Below are positions 56,723-64,000 of a DNA stretch of 64,000 nt, piece by piece. The notes beneath the pieces are model-generated. The model worked only from the letters and a program-made list of their open reading frames with translations, did not search any database and was not told where the DNA came from. Numbering within the stretch: the stretch's first letter is position 1; every line of letters begins with the position of its first letter. Origin of the DNA: Solirubrobacter pauli (GTDB lineage Bacteria > Actinomycetota > Thermoleophilia > Solirubrobacterales > Solirubrobacteraceae). The position numbers were made by a program, and so were the translations under genes. The stretch is taken from positions 1,860,001 to 1,924,000 of the forward strand of contig NZ_RBIL01000002.1 in the NCBI RefSeq assembly GCF_003633755.1, in the 5' to 3' direction.

Positions 56723-57463
56723 TTAGGCGGGTGCAGCGCGAGGCACCCACGTGCCCGCGTACGCCAGCGTCGCCGCCACCAGCGCGACGTACGCGCCGTA
56801 GGCCACGTTCGTCTCCTCGGGTTCGAACACGATCCGCGCGGCGACGAGCACGATCGCGACCCAGCCGACCGCTCTGGCGGCCGTTTGCGCCTTCGCCGAG
56901 CGCGCGGCGGCGAGCACGAGCAGCGCCAGCGCGGCGAGGGCGAGGTCGACGACGAGCAGCTGGTCCCACGCGCTGTGTGGGACGACCAGGAGCTCGTCCC
57001 AGTCGCTGGCTGGGAACCTGAGCCCGAGGTCGGGCCACGGCGCCCAGTACCAGCGCGCCGAGAGCGAGACGAGCAGCGCGAGGCCGCCGAGGCCGGTCGC
57101 GAGTGCCCGGGCGTCCCACCGCTGCGGGACGGCCGCGAGCGCGGCGCCGGCGAGCCCGACCCACGCGCCATACAGCAGGGGCGCGTAGCCCTGCTCCGGC
57201 CGGTCGAGCAGGACGTGGGCGACGAGCACGAGGGCGACGAGCCCGAACACGGTCCGTCCGCGCGGCGCGACGACGACCGCCAGCGCGAGGGCGGCCAGCA
57301 GCACGTCGAACAGCGAGAACGCCTGCCACGCCGACCCGAGCTCGGTGACCAGGATGTGGACCCCGTGGTCGCCGTCGTCGACCGACGTCATGCGTTCGCC
57401 ATACCAGGGCAGCAACAGCGCGCCGAGCAGGACCAGCCCGCCGAGCCGGTTAAGCCACGGCAC
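56723..57463 (-). CDS. Membrane protein, two copies of an 'LPWY' four-helix unit
   Basis: 246 residues, GTG start. Contains two similar halves of about 120 residues. Half 1 begins 'GGLVLLGALLLPWYGERM', then 'SAWQAFSLFDVLLAALALAV'. Half 2 begins 'GGLALLVSLSARWYWAPW', then 'SAWDQLLVVDLALAALALLV' and 'NVAYGAYVALVAATLAYAG'. Each half has about four helices. No known family. Overlaps the upstream related gene by 14 bp and is followed by gatC after 11 bp. Confidence 0.7.
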   Translation of the reverse strand: MPWLNRLGGLVLLGALLLPWYGERMTSVDDGDHGVHILVTELGSAWQAFSLFDVLLAALALAVVVAPRGRTVFGLVALVLVAHVLLDRPEQGYAPLLYGAWVGLAGAALAAVPQRWDARALATGLGGLALLVSLSARWYWAPWPDLGLRFPASDWDELLVVPHSAWDQLLVVDLALAALALLVLAAARSAKAQTAARAVGWVAIVLVAARIVFEPEETNVAYGAYVALVAATLAYAGTWVPRAAPA

Positions 57464-58229
57464 GCGGTGCCTCCCCGCTCGCCAGCCAGGCGGCGCCCCA
57501 GGCGACGGTCGCCGCGACGAGCGCGACGTACGCCCCGTAGTCCGTGGTGTATGGCGCGGGTGCGATGACGATGCGCACGGCCACGAGCACGACCGCGAGC
57601 CAGCCGACGGCTTTGAGCCGCGCGGCGGGCGCCGCTCCGTGCAGCGCGACGAGCGCGGCCAGGACGGCGATCGCGGCGACCAGGACGTCGACGACGGCCA
57701 GCCGCTGCCACGCGGTCCACTCGAGGCGCGTGCCTGCGTCCGGCACCGGCGTGCCCGGGTACAGCGTGGCCAGCGTCGCGCCGTACCAGGGCAGGGCCAG
57801 CGACAGCAGCAGCACGAAGCCCGCCCCGCCCACGAGCGCCTCGGCCGGGCGCGGCCTCCGCTCCGGCCAGGCGGCCATCAACGCGCCCGCAAGGCCGACG
57901 AAGCCGCCCCACGAGCGCTCCGCCGAGCCGTACTCGGGCAGCTCGACAAGCCGGGTGGCGATGACGGCGACCGCCGCCCAGGCCGCGTACACGCGCAGGC
58001 GCGGGACCAAGACGATCACCACGGCGAGCGCGGCGAGCACCACGTCGAGCAGCGCGAGGCTCCCCCACGCGCTCTCCAACCACGAGCGCGGAGTCGGCGG
58101 TGGCGGACTCGGCTCGCCCTCGATCCGCAGGACGCCGAACTGCTGGTGGATCCGGAACCAGGGCAGGAACAGCGAGCCGAGCAGGACGAGCCCTCCGGCC
58201 CGGGCGAGCCGTGCGCTAGGCGCGCCCAC
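57450..58229 (-). CDS. Membrane protein, two copies of the 'LPWY' unit
   Basis: 259 residues; GTG at 58229. Half 1: 'GGLVLLGSLFLPWFRIHQQF', 'SAWGSLALLDVVLAALAVVI'. Half 2: 'VLLLSLALPWYGATLATLYP', 'TAWQRLAVVDVLVAAIAVLA' and 'DYGAYVALVAATVAWGAAW'. Clearly paralogous to both neighbours. Overlaps the upstream gene by 14 bp and the downstream one by 14 bp. Function unknown. Confidence 0.7.
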   Translation of the reverse strand: MGAPSARLARAGGLVLLGSLFLPWFRIHQQFGVLRIEGEPSPPPPTPRSWLESAWGSLALLDVVLAALAVVIVLVPRLRVYAAWAAVAVIATRLVELPEYGSAERSWGGFVGLAGALMAAWPERRPRPAEALVGGAGFVLLLSLALPWYGATLATLYPGTPVPDAGTRLEWTAWQRLAVVDVLVAAIAVLAALVALHGAAPAARLKAVGWLAVVLVAVRIVIAPAPYTTDYGAYVALVAATVAWGAAWLASGEAPRAVA

Positions 58230-58590
58230 TGATTCCGCGTGCGGCGACCAGGGCGGCAAGGGCGGCGGCGAGTGCGATCCACACGCCGTAGCTCGTACCG
58301 AGGTCGCCGGGACGCCAAACCAGCTTGACCGCCACGAGGGCGGTCGCGAGCCCCGCGAACGCGGTGGCCGGGCCCGGGAAGCGGCGGAGGGCGAGGCCGA
58401 CGATCGCGAACGCGAGCGCCGCGAGGAGCACGTCGACGACCGCGAACGCGTCCCAGGCCGAGATCGTGGCGTCACGCGTCTCGGTGAAGGCGCCCCGCGT
58501 GATGATGAACGCGGTCGCGTCGTACCAGGGCAGGAACAGCGACGCGAGCAGCACGAGCCCGCTCAGCGCCGTGAACGCCCTAGCCGGCAT
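58216..58590 (-). CDS. Membrane protein, single 'LPWY' unit
   Basis: 124 residues, ATG start. One unit: 'SGLVLLASLFLPWYDATAFI', 'SAWDAFAVVDVLLAALAFAI', then 'SYGVWIALAAALAALVAARG'. About four helices. Overlaps the upstream gene by 11 bp. Paralogous to the two following genes. Function unknown. Confidence 0.7.
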   Translation of the reverse strand: MPARAFTALSGLVLLASLFLPWYDATAFIITRGAFTETRDATISAWDAFAVVDVLLAALAFAIVGLALRRFPGPATAFAGLATALVAVKLVWRPGDLGTSYGVWIALAAALAALVAARGISGRA

Positions 58591-58960
58591 GGGGCGCCGG
58601 GCGCCGGGGCACTTCGGGGGCGGTCGCGCCCGGGGTGGACTCGTCGCGCAGGGACAGCCACGAGCCGACCCAGCCGACGAGCGCGGCCAGCGGGGCGACC
58701 CAGCCGCCGTCGCCGAACAGCCAGTCGAGCGCGGCGATCAGCAGCGGCAGCCAGCCGAACGCGCTGGCCAGCACGGCGGTGCGCACCGCCTTCGCCGGCC
58801 CGGAGGTGGCGACGCTGACGACCGGCACGGCGAGGAACAGCAGGGCGAAGACGATCAGGACGACGGCTTGCAGCGCGCCCATGTCCTCGCCCCAGTGCAG
58901 GAGCGCCGCGACGAGCAGGGCGAGGCCGCCAAGGCCGGCGATCGGCTCGCCCTTCCTCAT
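58580..58960 (-). CDS. Membrane protein, divergent relative of the 'LPWY' unit
   Basis: 126 residues. 'GLGGLALLVAALLHWGEDMG' aligns with the start of the unit but has LLHW in place of LPWY; then 'FALLFLAVPVVSVATSGPAK' and 'WVAPLAALVGWVGSWLSLRD', and a short Pro-rich cytoplasmic tail. ATG shares one base with the folD stop (TGATG). Function unknown. Confidence 0.65.
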   Translation of the reverse strand: MRKGEPIAGLGGLALLVAALLHWGEDMGALQAVVLIVFALLFLAVPVVSVATSGPAKAVRTAVLASAFGWLPLLIAALDWLFGDGGWVAPLAALVGWVGSWLSLRDESTPGATAPEVPRRPAPHAG

Positions 58961-59808
58961 CAGACGGCCGCAGCCGCCTTCGCGGCCTGGAGCGTGTTGC
59001 GGAGCAGCATCGCGATCGTCATCGGACCCACGCCGCCCGGCACGGGCGTGATCAGGCGCGCCCGTTCGGCGGCGGCCTCGAACTCTACGTCGCCGGTGAG
59101 CTTGCCGTCCAGGCGGTTCATGCCGACGTCGATGACGACCGCGCCCTCTTTGACCCAGTCGCCCTTGATCAGATGCGCGACGCCGACCGCGGCGACGAGC
59201 ACGTCGGCGCGACGGCAGACCTCGGCGAGGTCCTTCGTGCGCGAGTGCGCGGTGGTGACGGTCGCGTTGGCCTGCAGGAGCAGCGCGGAGATCGGCTTGC
59301 CGACGAGGTCGCTGCGCCCGACGACGACGGCCTCCGCCCCGCTGAGGTCCACATCGTGGCGCTTGAGCAGCTCCATGCAGCCCAGCGGCGTGCACGGGCG
59401 CAGACCCGGGAGGTTCTTGTGCAGCAGGCCGGTCGAGATCGGCGTGAGGCCGTCGACGTCCTTGCCGGGCGCGATCTCCTCGGTCAGCTTCGGGCCGTCG
59501 ATGTGCGGCGGTGGCGGAAGCTGGAGCAGGATGCCGCTGACGGCGGGATCGGCGTTGAGCTGGTGCAGCAGCGCGCGCACCTCCGCCTCGCTCGTGTCAG
59601 CCGCGAGGCGATGGTCGAAGCCGCGCATGCCGACCTCGGCGCACGCCTTCTGCTTGCCGCCGACGTACACCGCGGACGCGGGATCGTCACCGACGAGGAC
59701 CGTCGCCAGACCGGGGGCTTCGTTCCCCGCGGCGACCCATTCCGCGACCTCGTCGCGGATCTCGTTGCGCACTTCCTGGGCGATGGCCTTGCCGTCGATG
59801 AGCGTCAT
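58960..59808 (-). CDS. folD: Methylenetetrahydrofolate dehydrogenase/cyclohydrolase
   Basis: 282 residues, bifunctional. Catalytic 'YVGGKQKAC' with Tyr48 and Lys52, 'GILLQLPPPPHID', 'PCTPLGCMELLKRH', NADP motif 'VVVGRSDLVGKPISALLLQA' and 'ITPVPGGVGPMTIAMLLRNT'. First gene of a run folD, four membrane proteins, gatC-A-B. Divergent from the ggt-like gene with 29 bp between starts. Confidence 0.96.
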   Translation of the reverse strand: MTLIDGKAIAQEVRNEIRDEVAEWVAAGNEAPGLATVLVGDDPASAVYVGGKQKACAEVGMRGFDHRLAADTSEAEVRALLHQLNADPAVSGILLQLPPPPHIDGPKLTEEIAPGKDVDGLTPISTGLLHKNLPGLRPCTPLGCMELLKRHDVDLSGAEAVVVGRSDLVGKPISALLLQANATVTTAHSRTKDLAEVCRRADVLVAAVGVAHLIKGDWVKEGAVVIDVGMNRLDGKLTGDVEFEAAAERARLITPVPGGVGPMTIAMLLRNTLQAAKAAAAV

Positions 59809-59837
59809 CCGGCGCGTGAGGCTAGCGTTTCGGGTCG

Positions 59838-61466
59838 ATGCGATTCACCACGCGCCCCGAGCTGAACGGCACCTTCGGGATGGTCGCCAGCACCCACTGG
59901 CTCGCGTCGGCGGCGGGGATGGCCGTGCTCGAGCGCGGCGGCAACGCGTTCGACGCCGCGTGCGCCGCCGGGTTCGCGCTGCAGGTCGTCGAGCCGCACA
60001 TGAACGGGCCGGGCGGCGACCTGCCGTTGCTGCTGTGGGACGGGTCGCGCGTGCGCGTGATCTGCGGGCAGGGACCGTCGCCCGCCGCGGCGACCATCGA
60101 CGCCTACCGCGAGCGCGGGTACGACCTCGTCCCCGGCATCGGGCCGTACGCCGCGTGCGTGCCGGGCGCGTTCGACGCCTGGTGCACGCTGCTGCGGGAC
60201 TTCGGCACGTGGGAGCTCGCCGACGTGCTCGCGTTCGCGATCGGCTACGCGCGGGACGGCTTCCCGGCCACGCCCGGGATCATCAGCGCGATCGCGCGGC
60301 TGGACCCGGCGTGGGACGTGTCGGCCGCGATCTGGCGGGCGCGTGACGGACGTCTGCGCAACCCGATGCTCGCGGACCTGTACGAGCGGGTCGCGACCGT
60401 CCACGGCCCGACGCGCGAGGCGCGGATCGACGCCGCGCGTGACCGCTGGTATCGCGGCTGGGTGGCGGAGCAGCTCGTCGCCGGCTTCCTCGCGCCCGAG
60501 GACCTGGCGGCGTACCGGGCGGTCGTCGAGGAGCCGGTGTCGCTGCGCTTCCGCGACTGGACCGTGTTCAAGACCGGCCCGTGGGGCCAAGGACCGGTGC
60601 TCCTGCAGCAGCTCGCGCTGCTGCCCGACGACCTCGGCCCGTTCCTCGGCATCGACCACGTGCACACCGTGATCGAGGGCGCGAAGCTCGCCTTCGCGGA
60701 CCGCGACGCCTGGTACGGCGACTCCGCGCCCGTGCCGCTCGACCTGCTGCTGTCCGCCGAGTACGCGGCCGAGCGCCGTGCGCTGATCGACGACACCGCC
60801 TCGGGCGAGCTGCGACCCGGCGGCCCGTCGCCGCGCTACCCGACCGTGCGCGCCGGCGCGGTCGGCGACGCCGAGCCCACGCGCGGCGACACCTGCCACC
60901 TCGACGTCGCCGACCGCTTCGGCAACCTCGTCAGCGCGACGCCCAGCGGCGGCTGGCTGCAGTCCTCCCCCGCGATCGACGGGCTCGGCTTCGCCCTCGG
61001 GACGCGGGCGCAGATGTTCTGGCTGGAGGAGGGCCTGCCTTCGTCGCTCAAGCCGGGCGTCCGCCCGCGCACCACGCTGTCGCCGAGCATGGCCGTCCAC
61101 GACGACGGCACCGTGCTCGCGTTCGGCACCCCCGGCGGCGACCAGCAGGACCAGTGGTCGCTGCAGTTCTTCCTCGCCCATGCGGCGTTCGGCCTGAACC
61201 TGCAGGAGGCGATCGACGCGCCGATGTTCCACACCGACCACTTCCCGAGCTCGTTCCACCCGCGCGAGGTCGCCCTGCGCGCGGTCACGGCCGAGGGCCG
61301 CCTGCCGGCGGACACGATCGCCGCGCTGCGCGAGCGCGGCCACGCCGTCGACGTCACACCCGACTGGTCGCAGGGACGGCTCTCCGCCGTCTCACGCGCG
61401 CCCGACGGGCTGCTCCGCGCGGCCGCGAACCCGCGCGGGATGCAGGGCTACGCCGTCGGCAGGTGA
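59838..61466 (+). CDS. Gamma-glutamyltransferase-family protein
   Basis: 542 residues, Ntn-hydrolase family. Autocleavage and nucleophile Thr352 in 'RGDTCHLDVADRFGNLVSAT' (family form DTTH). Other signatures: 'ASAAGMAVLERGGNAFDAAC', 'GPGGDLPLL', 'RPRTTLSPSM' and 'GTPGGDQQDQWSLQFFLAHA'. No signal peptide is visible, so the enzyme appears cytoplasmic, unlike classical GGT. It may act on glutathione-like or other gamma-glutamyl or acyl substrates. ATG start. Confidence 0.87.
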   Translation: MRFTTRPELNGTFGMVASTHWLASAAGMAVLERGGNAFDAACAAGFALQVVEPHMNGPGGDLPLLLWDGSRVRVICGQGPSPAAATIDAYRERGYDLVPGIGPYAACVPGAFDAWCTLLRDFGTWELADVLAFAIGYARDGFPATPGIISAIARLDPAWDVSAAIWRARDGRLRNPMLADLYERVATVHGPTREARIDAARDRWYRGWVAEQLVAGFLAPEDLAAYRAVVEEPVSLRFRDWTVFKTGPWGQGPVLLQQLALLPDDLGPFLGIDHVHTVIEGAKLAFADRDAWYGDSAPVPLDLLLSAEYAAERRALIDDTASGELRPGGPSPRYPTVRAGAVGDAEPTRGDTCHLDVADRFGNLVSATPSGGWLQSSPAIDGLGFALGTRAQMFWLEEGLPSSLKPGVRPRTTLSPSMAVHDDGTVLAFGTPGGDQQDQWSLQFFLAHAAFGLNLQEAIDAPMFHTDHFPSSFHPREVALRAVTAEGRLPADTIAALRERGHAVDVTPDWSQGRLSAVSRAPDGLLRAAANPRGMQGYAVGR

Positions 61467-61467
61467 C

Positions 61468-61698
61468 TCAGGCGAACGGCCGGTCTTTGCGGGCGTGCTG
61501 GTTGACGCCCGCGAAGATCATCAGCGCGAGGCCGACGACGGTGGGGATCGCGCCCAGGACGGCGATCGCCACGCCGATGCCGACGGCGTTGTGGTCCAGC
61601 AGGAGCGCCATGACGACGCCGATCACCACCAGCGGCACGCCGATCATGACGAACCGGCTTCCGCTGCCGGTCAGCTTGCGTTCGGTTCGATTGGCCAT
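61468..61698 (-). CDS. Small two-helix membrane protein
   Basis: 76 residues. Basic N-terminus ('MANRTERKLTGSGSR'), two hydrophobic helices (about 17-35 and 40-63) and a basic end. No family recognised. Convergent with the ggt-like gene, one base between stops; lies 29 bp after the MFS gene and may be cotranscribed. Confidence 0.65.
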   Translation of the reverse strand: MANRTERKLTGSGSRFVMIGVPLVVIGVVMALLLDHNAVGIGVAIAVLGAIPTVVGLALMIFAGVNQHARKDRPFA

Positions 61699-61727
61699 GA
61701 GCGGAGGCTTCCCGCTCACCGCGTCTC

Positions 61728-62873
61728 TCAAGCGGTGGCCGGCTTGCGCAGGCTCGACGTGCGCAGGATCACGAACGCCAGCAGGCAGATGGCGGACAGG
61801 ACGAGGTAGGCGACCTCGTCGCCCGCCGCCTCCCCGAGGTGCGAGCCGCCGATGTCCCCCAGGCTCTGGCCGGTGGCCCAGGTGAGGTTCATGAGGCCGA
61901 ACGCGAGGCCCTGCTCGAGGCCGACGTGGTCGGCGCCGTCCGAGAGCATCGCCATCGCGGGTGTCCACAGCAGGCCGATCACGGGCGAGCCGACGATGAT
62001 CACGATCGCCAGCAGCAGCGCCGTGTCCGGCCACGGCAGCACGGCGAACGTCACGGTGCCGCCGACGAGGCCGGCGAGCAGCGGTGCCATCCGGCCGCGG
62101 CGGTCGCTGAAGCGGCCCGCCAGCGGGCTGACGATGGCCTCGAAGCCCGCGGCCAACAGCCATGTCGCGCCGATCGCGGCCGACGCCGCGCCGAGCTCGT
62201 CCATCCGCAGCGGGCCGAGCACGGACAGCGTGCCGAACAGCAGCCCCGGGATCGTCACGAGCAGCAGCCCGACGCGGACCTCGCCGTTGCTGAGCGCGCC
62301 GAACAGGGCGCGGAAGGAGCCGTCGCCGACCGGCTGCGCACCGGGCGTCCTGGCCGTCCACACCATCAGCCCGACGCCGACGACGCCGACACCGCAGAAC
62401 ACGAGCGCGTACGACGTCAGGTCCGCCGCGACGCCGAGCACGGGGCCGAACAGCGCACCCGCGATACCCGCGCCCATCGCGGTGCCGATCATCTGGCCGC
62501 GCTGCTCCTTCGGCGCCGCGCCGGCGATCCAGCCCATCGCACCGGCCCACGAGGCCGCGCCGCCGACGCCCTGCACGAAGCGGGCGGCGTCGAGCAGCAC
62601 GATCGAGTCCGCGAAGGCGAAGACGACGCTCGCGCCGGTCATCAGCGCGAGGCCGACCAGGACGGTCGGCTTCACGCCCACCCGCGCGGCCATGTAGCCG
62701 CCCGGCAGGCCACCGACGAACGTGCCGATCGGGTACGCGGCGGCCAGCACGCCCGCGCCGGTCTTCGACAGCCCGTACTCCTCCGTCAGGTCGGGGAGCA
62801 GCGGGGTGATGGCCGCGTAGAACGACGTGTCCACGAGGACGACGATCGAAGCGAGGAGGAGCAGGGCACGCAT
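61728..62873 (-). CDS. MFS transporter
   Basis: 381 residues, 12 predicted helices. N-terminal 'VVLVDTSFYAAITPLLPDLT' and the loop 2-3 motif A form 'GGYMAARVGVKPTVLVG'; motif C-like 'AMGAGIAGALFGPVLGVAA' in helix 5 suggests a drug/H+ antiporter type. Loop 8-9 repeats motif A ('GRFSDRRGRMAPLLAG'). Substrate unknown. Confidence 0.85.
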   Translation of the reverse strand: MRALLLLASIVVLVDTSFYAAITPLLPDLTEEYGLSKTGAGVLAAAYPIGTFVGGLPGGYMAARVGVKPTVLVGLALMTGASVVFAFADSIVLLDAARFVQGVGGAASWAGAMGWIAGAAPKEQRGQMIGTAMGAGIAGALFGPVLGVAADLTSYALVFCGVGVVGVGLMVWTARTPGAQPVGDGSFRALFGALSNGEVRVGLLLVTIPGLLFGTLSVLGPLRMDELGAASAAIGATWLLAAGFEAIVSPLAGRFSDRRGRMAPLLAGLVGGTVTFAVLPWPDTALLLAIVIIVGSPVIGLLWTPAMAMLSDGADHVGLEQGLAFGLMNLTWATGQSLGDIGGSHLGEAAGDEVAYLVLSAICLLAFVILRTSSLRKPATA

Positions 62874-62893
62874 GGACTCCGTCGACTCTAGGA

Positions 62894-62928
62894 GTGGGCC
62901 TGCCGCCCCACGAGGCGGCTAACCCCAC
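62894..62928 (-). terminator. Hairpin between pcrA and the MFS gene
   Basis: Inner stem GCCGCC/GGCGGC (62902-62907 with 62914-62919) and outer stem GTGGG/CCCAC (62894-62898 with 62924-62928). No T run. It lies between the pcrA stop and the MFS start on the same strand and may end pcrA transcription. Confidence 0.45.
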
Positions 62929-62966
62929 ACCGGCAGGGTTCGAACCGCGACCTACCGCTTACGGAT
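62923..62966 (-). other. tRNA 3'-end-like fragment
   Basis: On the minus strand the sequence runs from 'CCGTAAGCGG' (last pcrA codons) through 'TAGGTCGCGGTTCGAACCC' to 'TGCCGGTGTGGGG'. The order anticodon-arm-like, GGTTCGAACC T-loop-like and acceptor-like strand resembles the 3' half of a tRNA. The T stem pairs poorly and no 5' half is present, so it is not a working tRNA. Chance or a remnant are both possible. Confidence 0.3.
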
Positions 62967-64000
62967 CGGCGCCACGTCGGCCATGAGCGAGCGGTCACGC
63001 CCCTCGCCCGCGAACCGCACGACCACGATCCCGCCCGGCTGCAGCCCGGTCACGACGCCCTCGCCCAGCTGCGCGTGGACCACGTCGTCGCCGACGTTGA
63101 ACAGCGCCGCGTCGTTGGTGTCCCCGCCCGCGTACTCGGCCGACGCCGCCGCGGCCTGCGACCACGAGGCCACCCGGCCCGGTGCCGGGAAGCCGCGCGA
63201 GATCCGCGCCGGCTGGTCGGTCAGCTCGCGCGGGAGCTCGTCCAGGAAGCGCGACTTGACCGCCGGGCTCGCCCCGCCGCCGTAGCCCATCCGCCGCCGC
63301 GCGTGGCTGAGCGTGAGCTGGCGCATCGCCCGCGTGAGGCCGACGTAGGCGAGCCGGCGCTCCTCCTCGATGTTGCCCTCTTCGATCGAGCGGCTGTGCG
63401 GGAACTGGCCCTCTTCCATGCCGATCATGAACACGATCGGGAACTCGAGCCCCTTCGCGTTGTGCATCGTCATCAGCGTCACGAGGCCGTCGTCCTCGCG
63501 CAGGTTGTCCGCGTCGGCGAACAGCGAGGTCTGCTGGAGGAACTCGTCCAGCGAGCCGCCGTTCTCGGCGTTCATGTCGTACTGGGAGGCGGCGGACACG
63601 AGCTCCTGGAGGTTCTCGATCCGGCCCTGGGCCTCGATCGTCCGCTCGGCGTGGAGCGCGTCCAAGTAGCCGGACTGGTGCAGGACGGCGTCGAGCAGCT
63701 GCGCGACGGGTCCGTTCTCGTCCGCCCGCTCCTTGAGCGCGGTCATCGTGTCCATGAAGCGCCCGATCGCGTTCTTGGCCGCCTTGGTCAGGCCGGGCAC
63801 CTCGCCCTCGGCGGCGTCCCACACGGTGAGCCCGGTGTCGTTGGCGTAGCCGAGCACGCGCGAGAGCGACGTTTGCCCGATGCCGCGCCGCGGCGAGTTC
63901 GCGATCCGCGTGAACGCCGTCGCGTCCTGCGGGTTGACCAGGAACGTCAGATAGGCGATCGCGTCCTTGACCTCGGCGCGCTCGTAGAACTTCGGGCCGC
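62952..64000 (-). CDS. pcrA: UvrD/PcrA-type ATP-dependent DNA helicase, C-terminal part
   Basis: 348 residues visible; the N-terminus (Walker A, motifs I-III) is beyond the window edge. Helicase motifs 'FYERAEVKDAIAYL' (IV region), 'LMTMHNAKGLEFPIVFMIGM' (V) and 'EERRLAYVGLTRAMRQLTLS' (VI with the arginine finger) are intact. The C-terminal 'VGDDVVHAQLGEGVVTGLQP' is the tudor-like domain typical of PcrA, which binds RNA polymerase in known members. Role in DNA repair and replication restart. Confidence 0.93.
   Translation of the reverse strand, partial: GPKFYERAEVKDAIAYLTFLVNPQDATAFTRIANSPRRGIGQTSLSRVLGYANDTGLTVWDAAEGEVPGLTKAAKNAIGRFMDTMTALKERADENGPVAQLLDAVLHQSGYLDALHAERTIEAQGRIENLQELVSAASQYDMNAENGGSLDEFLQQTSLFADADNLREDDGLVTLMTMHNAKGLEFPIVFMIGMEEGQFPHSRSIEEGNIEEERRLAYVGLTRAMRQLTLSHARRRMGYGGGASPAVKSRFLDELPRELTDQPARISRGFPAPGRVASWSQAAAASAEYAGGDTNDAALFNVGDDVVHAQLGEGVVTGLQPGGIVVVRFAGEGRDRSLMADVAPIRKR

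Noticed and set aside
62923-62966. A functional tRNA gene on the minus strand
   Set aside because: No 5' half, D arm or complementary acceptor strand is present and the T stem pairs poorly; kept only as a tRNA-like fragment.

Overview
The window is chromosomal DNA of a very GC-rich actinobacterium. Several signs point to class Thermoleophilia, a Solirubrobacter- or Conexibacter-like organism: nearly every third codon position is G or C, GTG and TTG starts are common, there is a complete classical menaquinone gene set, GatCAB is present, a GntR/HutC regulator carries a DasR/NagR-type operator, and there is a small collagen-like secreted protein whose N-terminal 'YANVMATIAVFVALGGTGYAA' segment is of a type I associate with Solirubrobacterales. 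This assignment is an inference from gene content, not from rRNA. No rRNA, complete tRNA, IS element, integrase or CRISPR array is visible. No stretch above 300 bp lacks a gene.

Layout. 1-3455 (+): polyamine-type ABC importer potABCD (potA cut by the window edge). 9480-3400 (-): GlcNAc/amino-sugar operon gntR, binding lipoprotein, two permeases, nagA, ATPase, read from one promoter that overlaps a palindromic operator. 9576-11024 (+): membrane HD-GYP protein. 11028-16993 (-): serA, ilvC, a methyltransferase, serC, menE. 17024-19694 (+): menB-menA-menC. 20017-22478: divergent menH/menD. 23095-25922 (-): two secreted proteins with less GC-biased codon use that sit inside the men region. 26069-29798 (-): menF, ilvH, ilvB. 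29853-31517 (-): small membrane or unknown proteins. 31576-34110 (+): GGDEF-EAL protein. 34519-35142 (+): rpsD with a strong terminator. 35203-36809 (-): ABC exporter, divergent from a two-component system at 36920-38715 (+). 38743-40372: Asp-box secreted protein and a DUF4188 protein. 40594-53556 (+): one 13-kb gene for a 4320-residue secreted protein. 59808-53597 (-): folD, four overlapping genes for related membrane proteins, gatC, gatA, gatB. 59838-64000: gamma-glutamyltransferase-like enzyme, small membrane protein, MFS transporter and the 3' part of a pcrA/uvrD helicase gene.

How genes work together. MenF-MenD-MenH-MenC-MenE-MenB-MenA cover chorismate to demethylmenaquinone; only the DHNA-CoA thioesterase and a certain MenG are not seen. 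ilvB/ilvH/ilvC give three of the branched-chain subunits, and serA/serC give two of the three serine steps. The amino-sugar operon couples import to deacetylation of GlcNAc-6-P. HD-GYP and GGDEF-EAL proteins indicate c-di-GMP signalling.

The most unusual item is the 4320-residue protein. It has a signal peptide, 22 tandem beta-type repeats of about 126 residues (each keeping the same two cysteines), three Ig-like repeats, PKD, carboxypeptidase-regulatory-like and FN3-like segments, then a module with a Cys/His/Asp-Asn arrangement like papain-fold peptidases, and a basic C-terminal domain after a Pro-Thr linker. A candidate promoter whose -35 box lies inside an inverted repeat precedes it. The second is the run of overlapping membrane-protein genes between folD and gatC, which look like about six copies of one four-helix unit.
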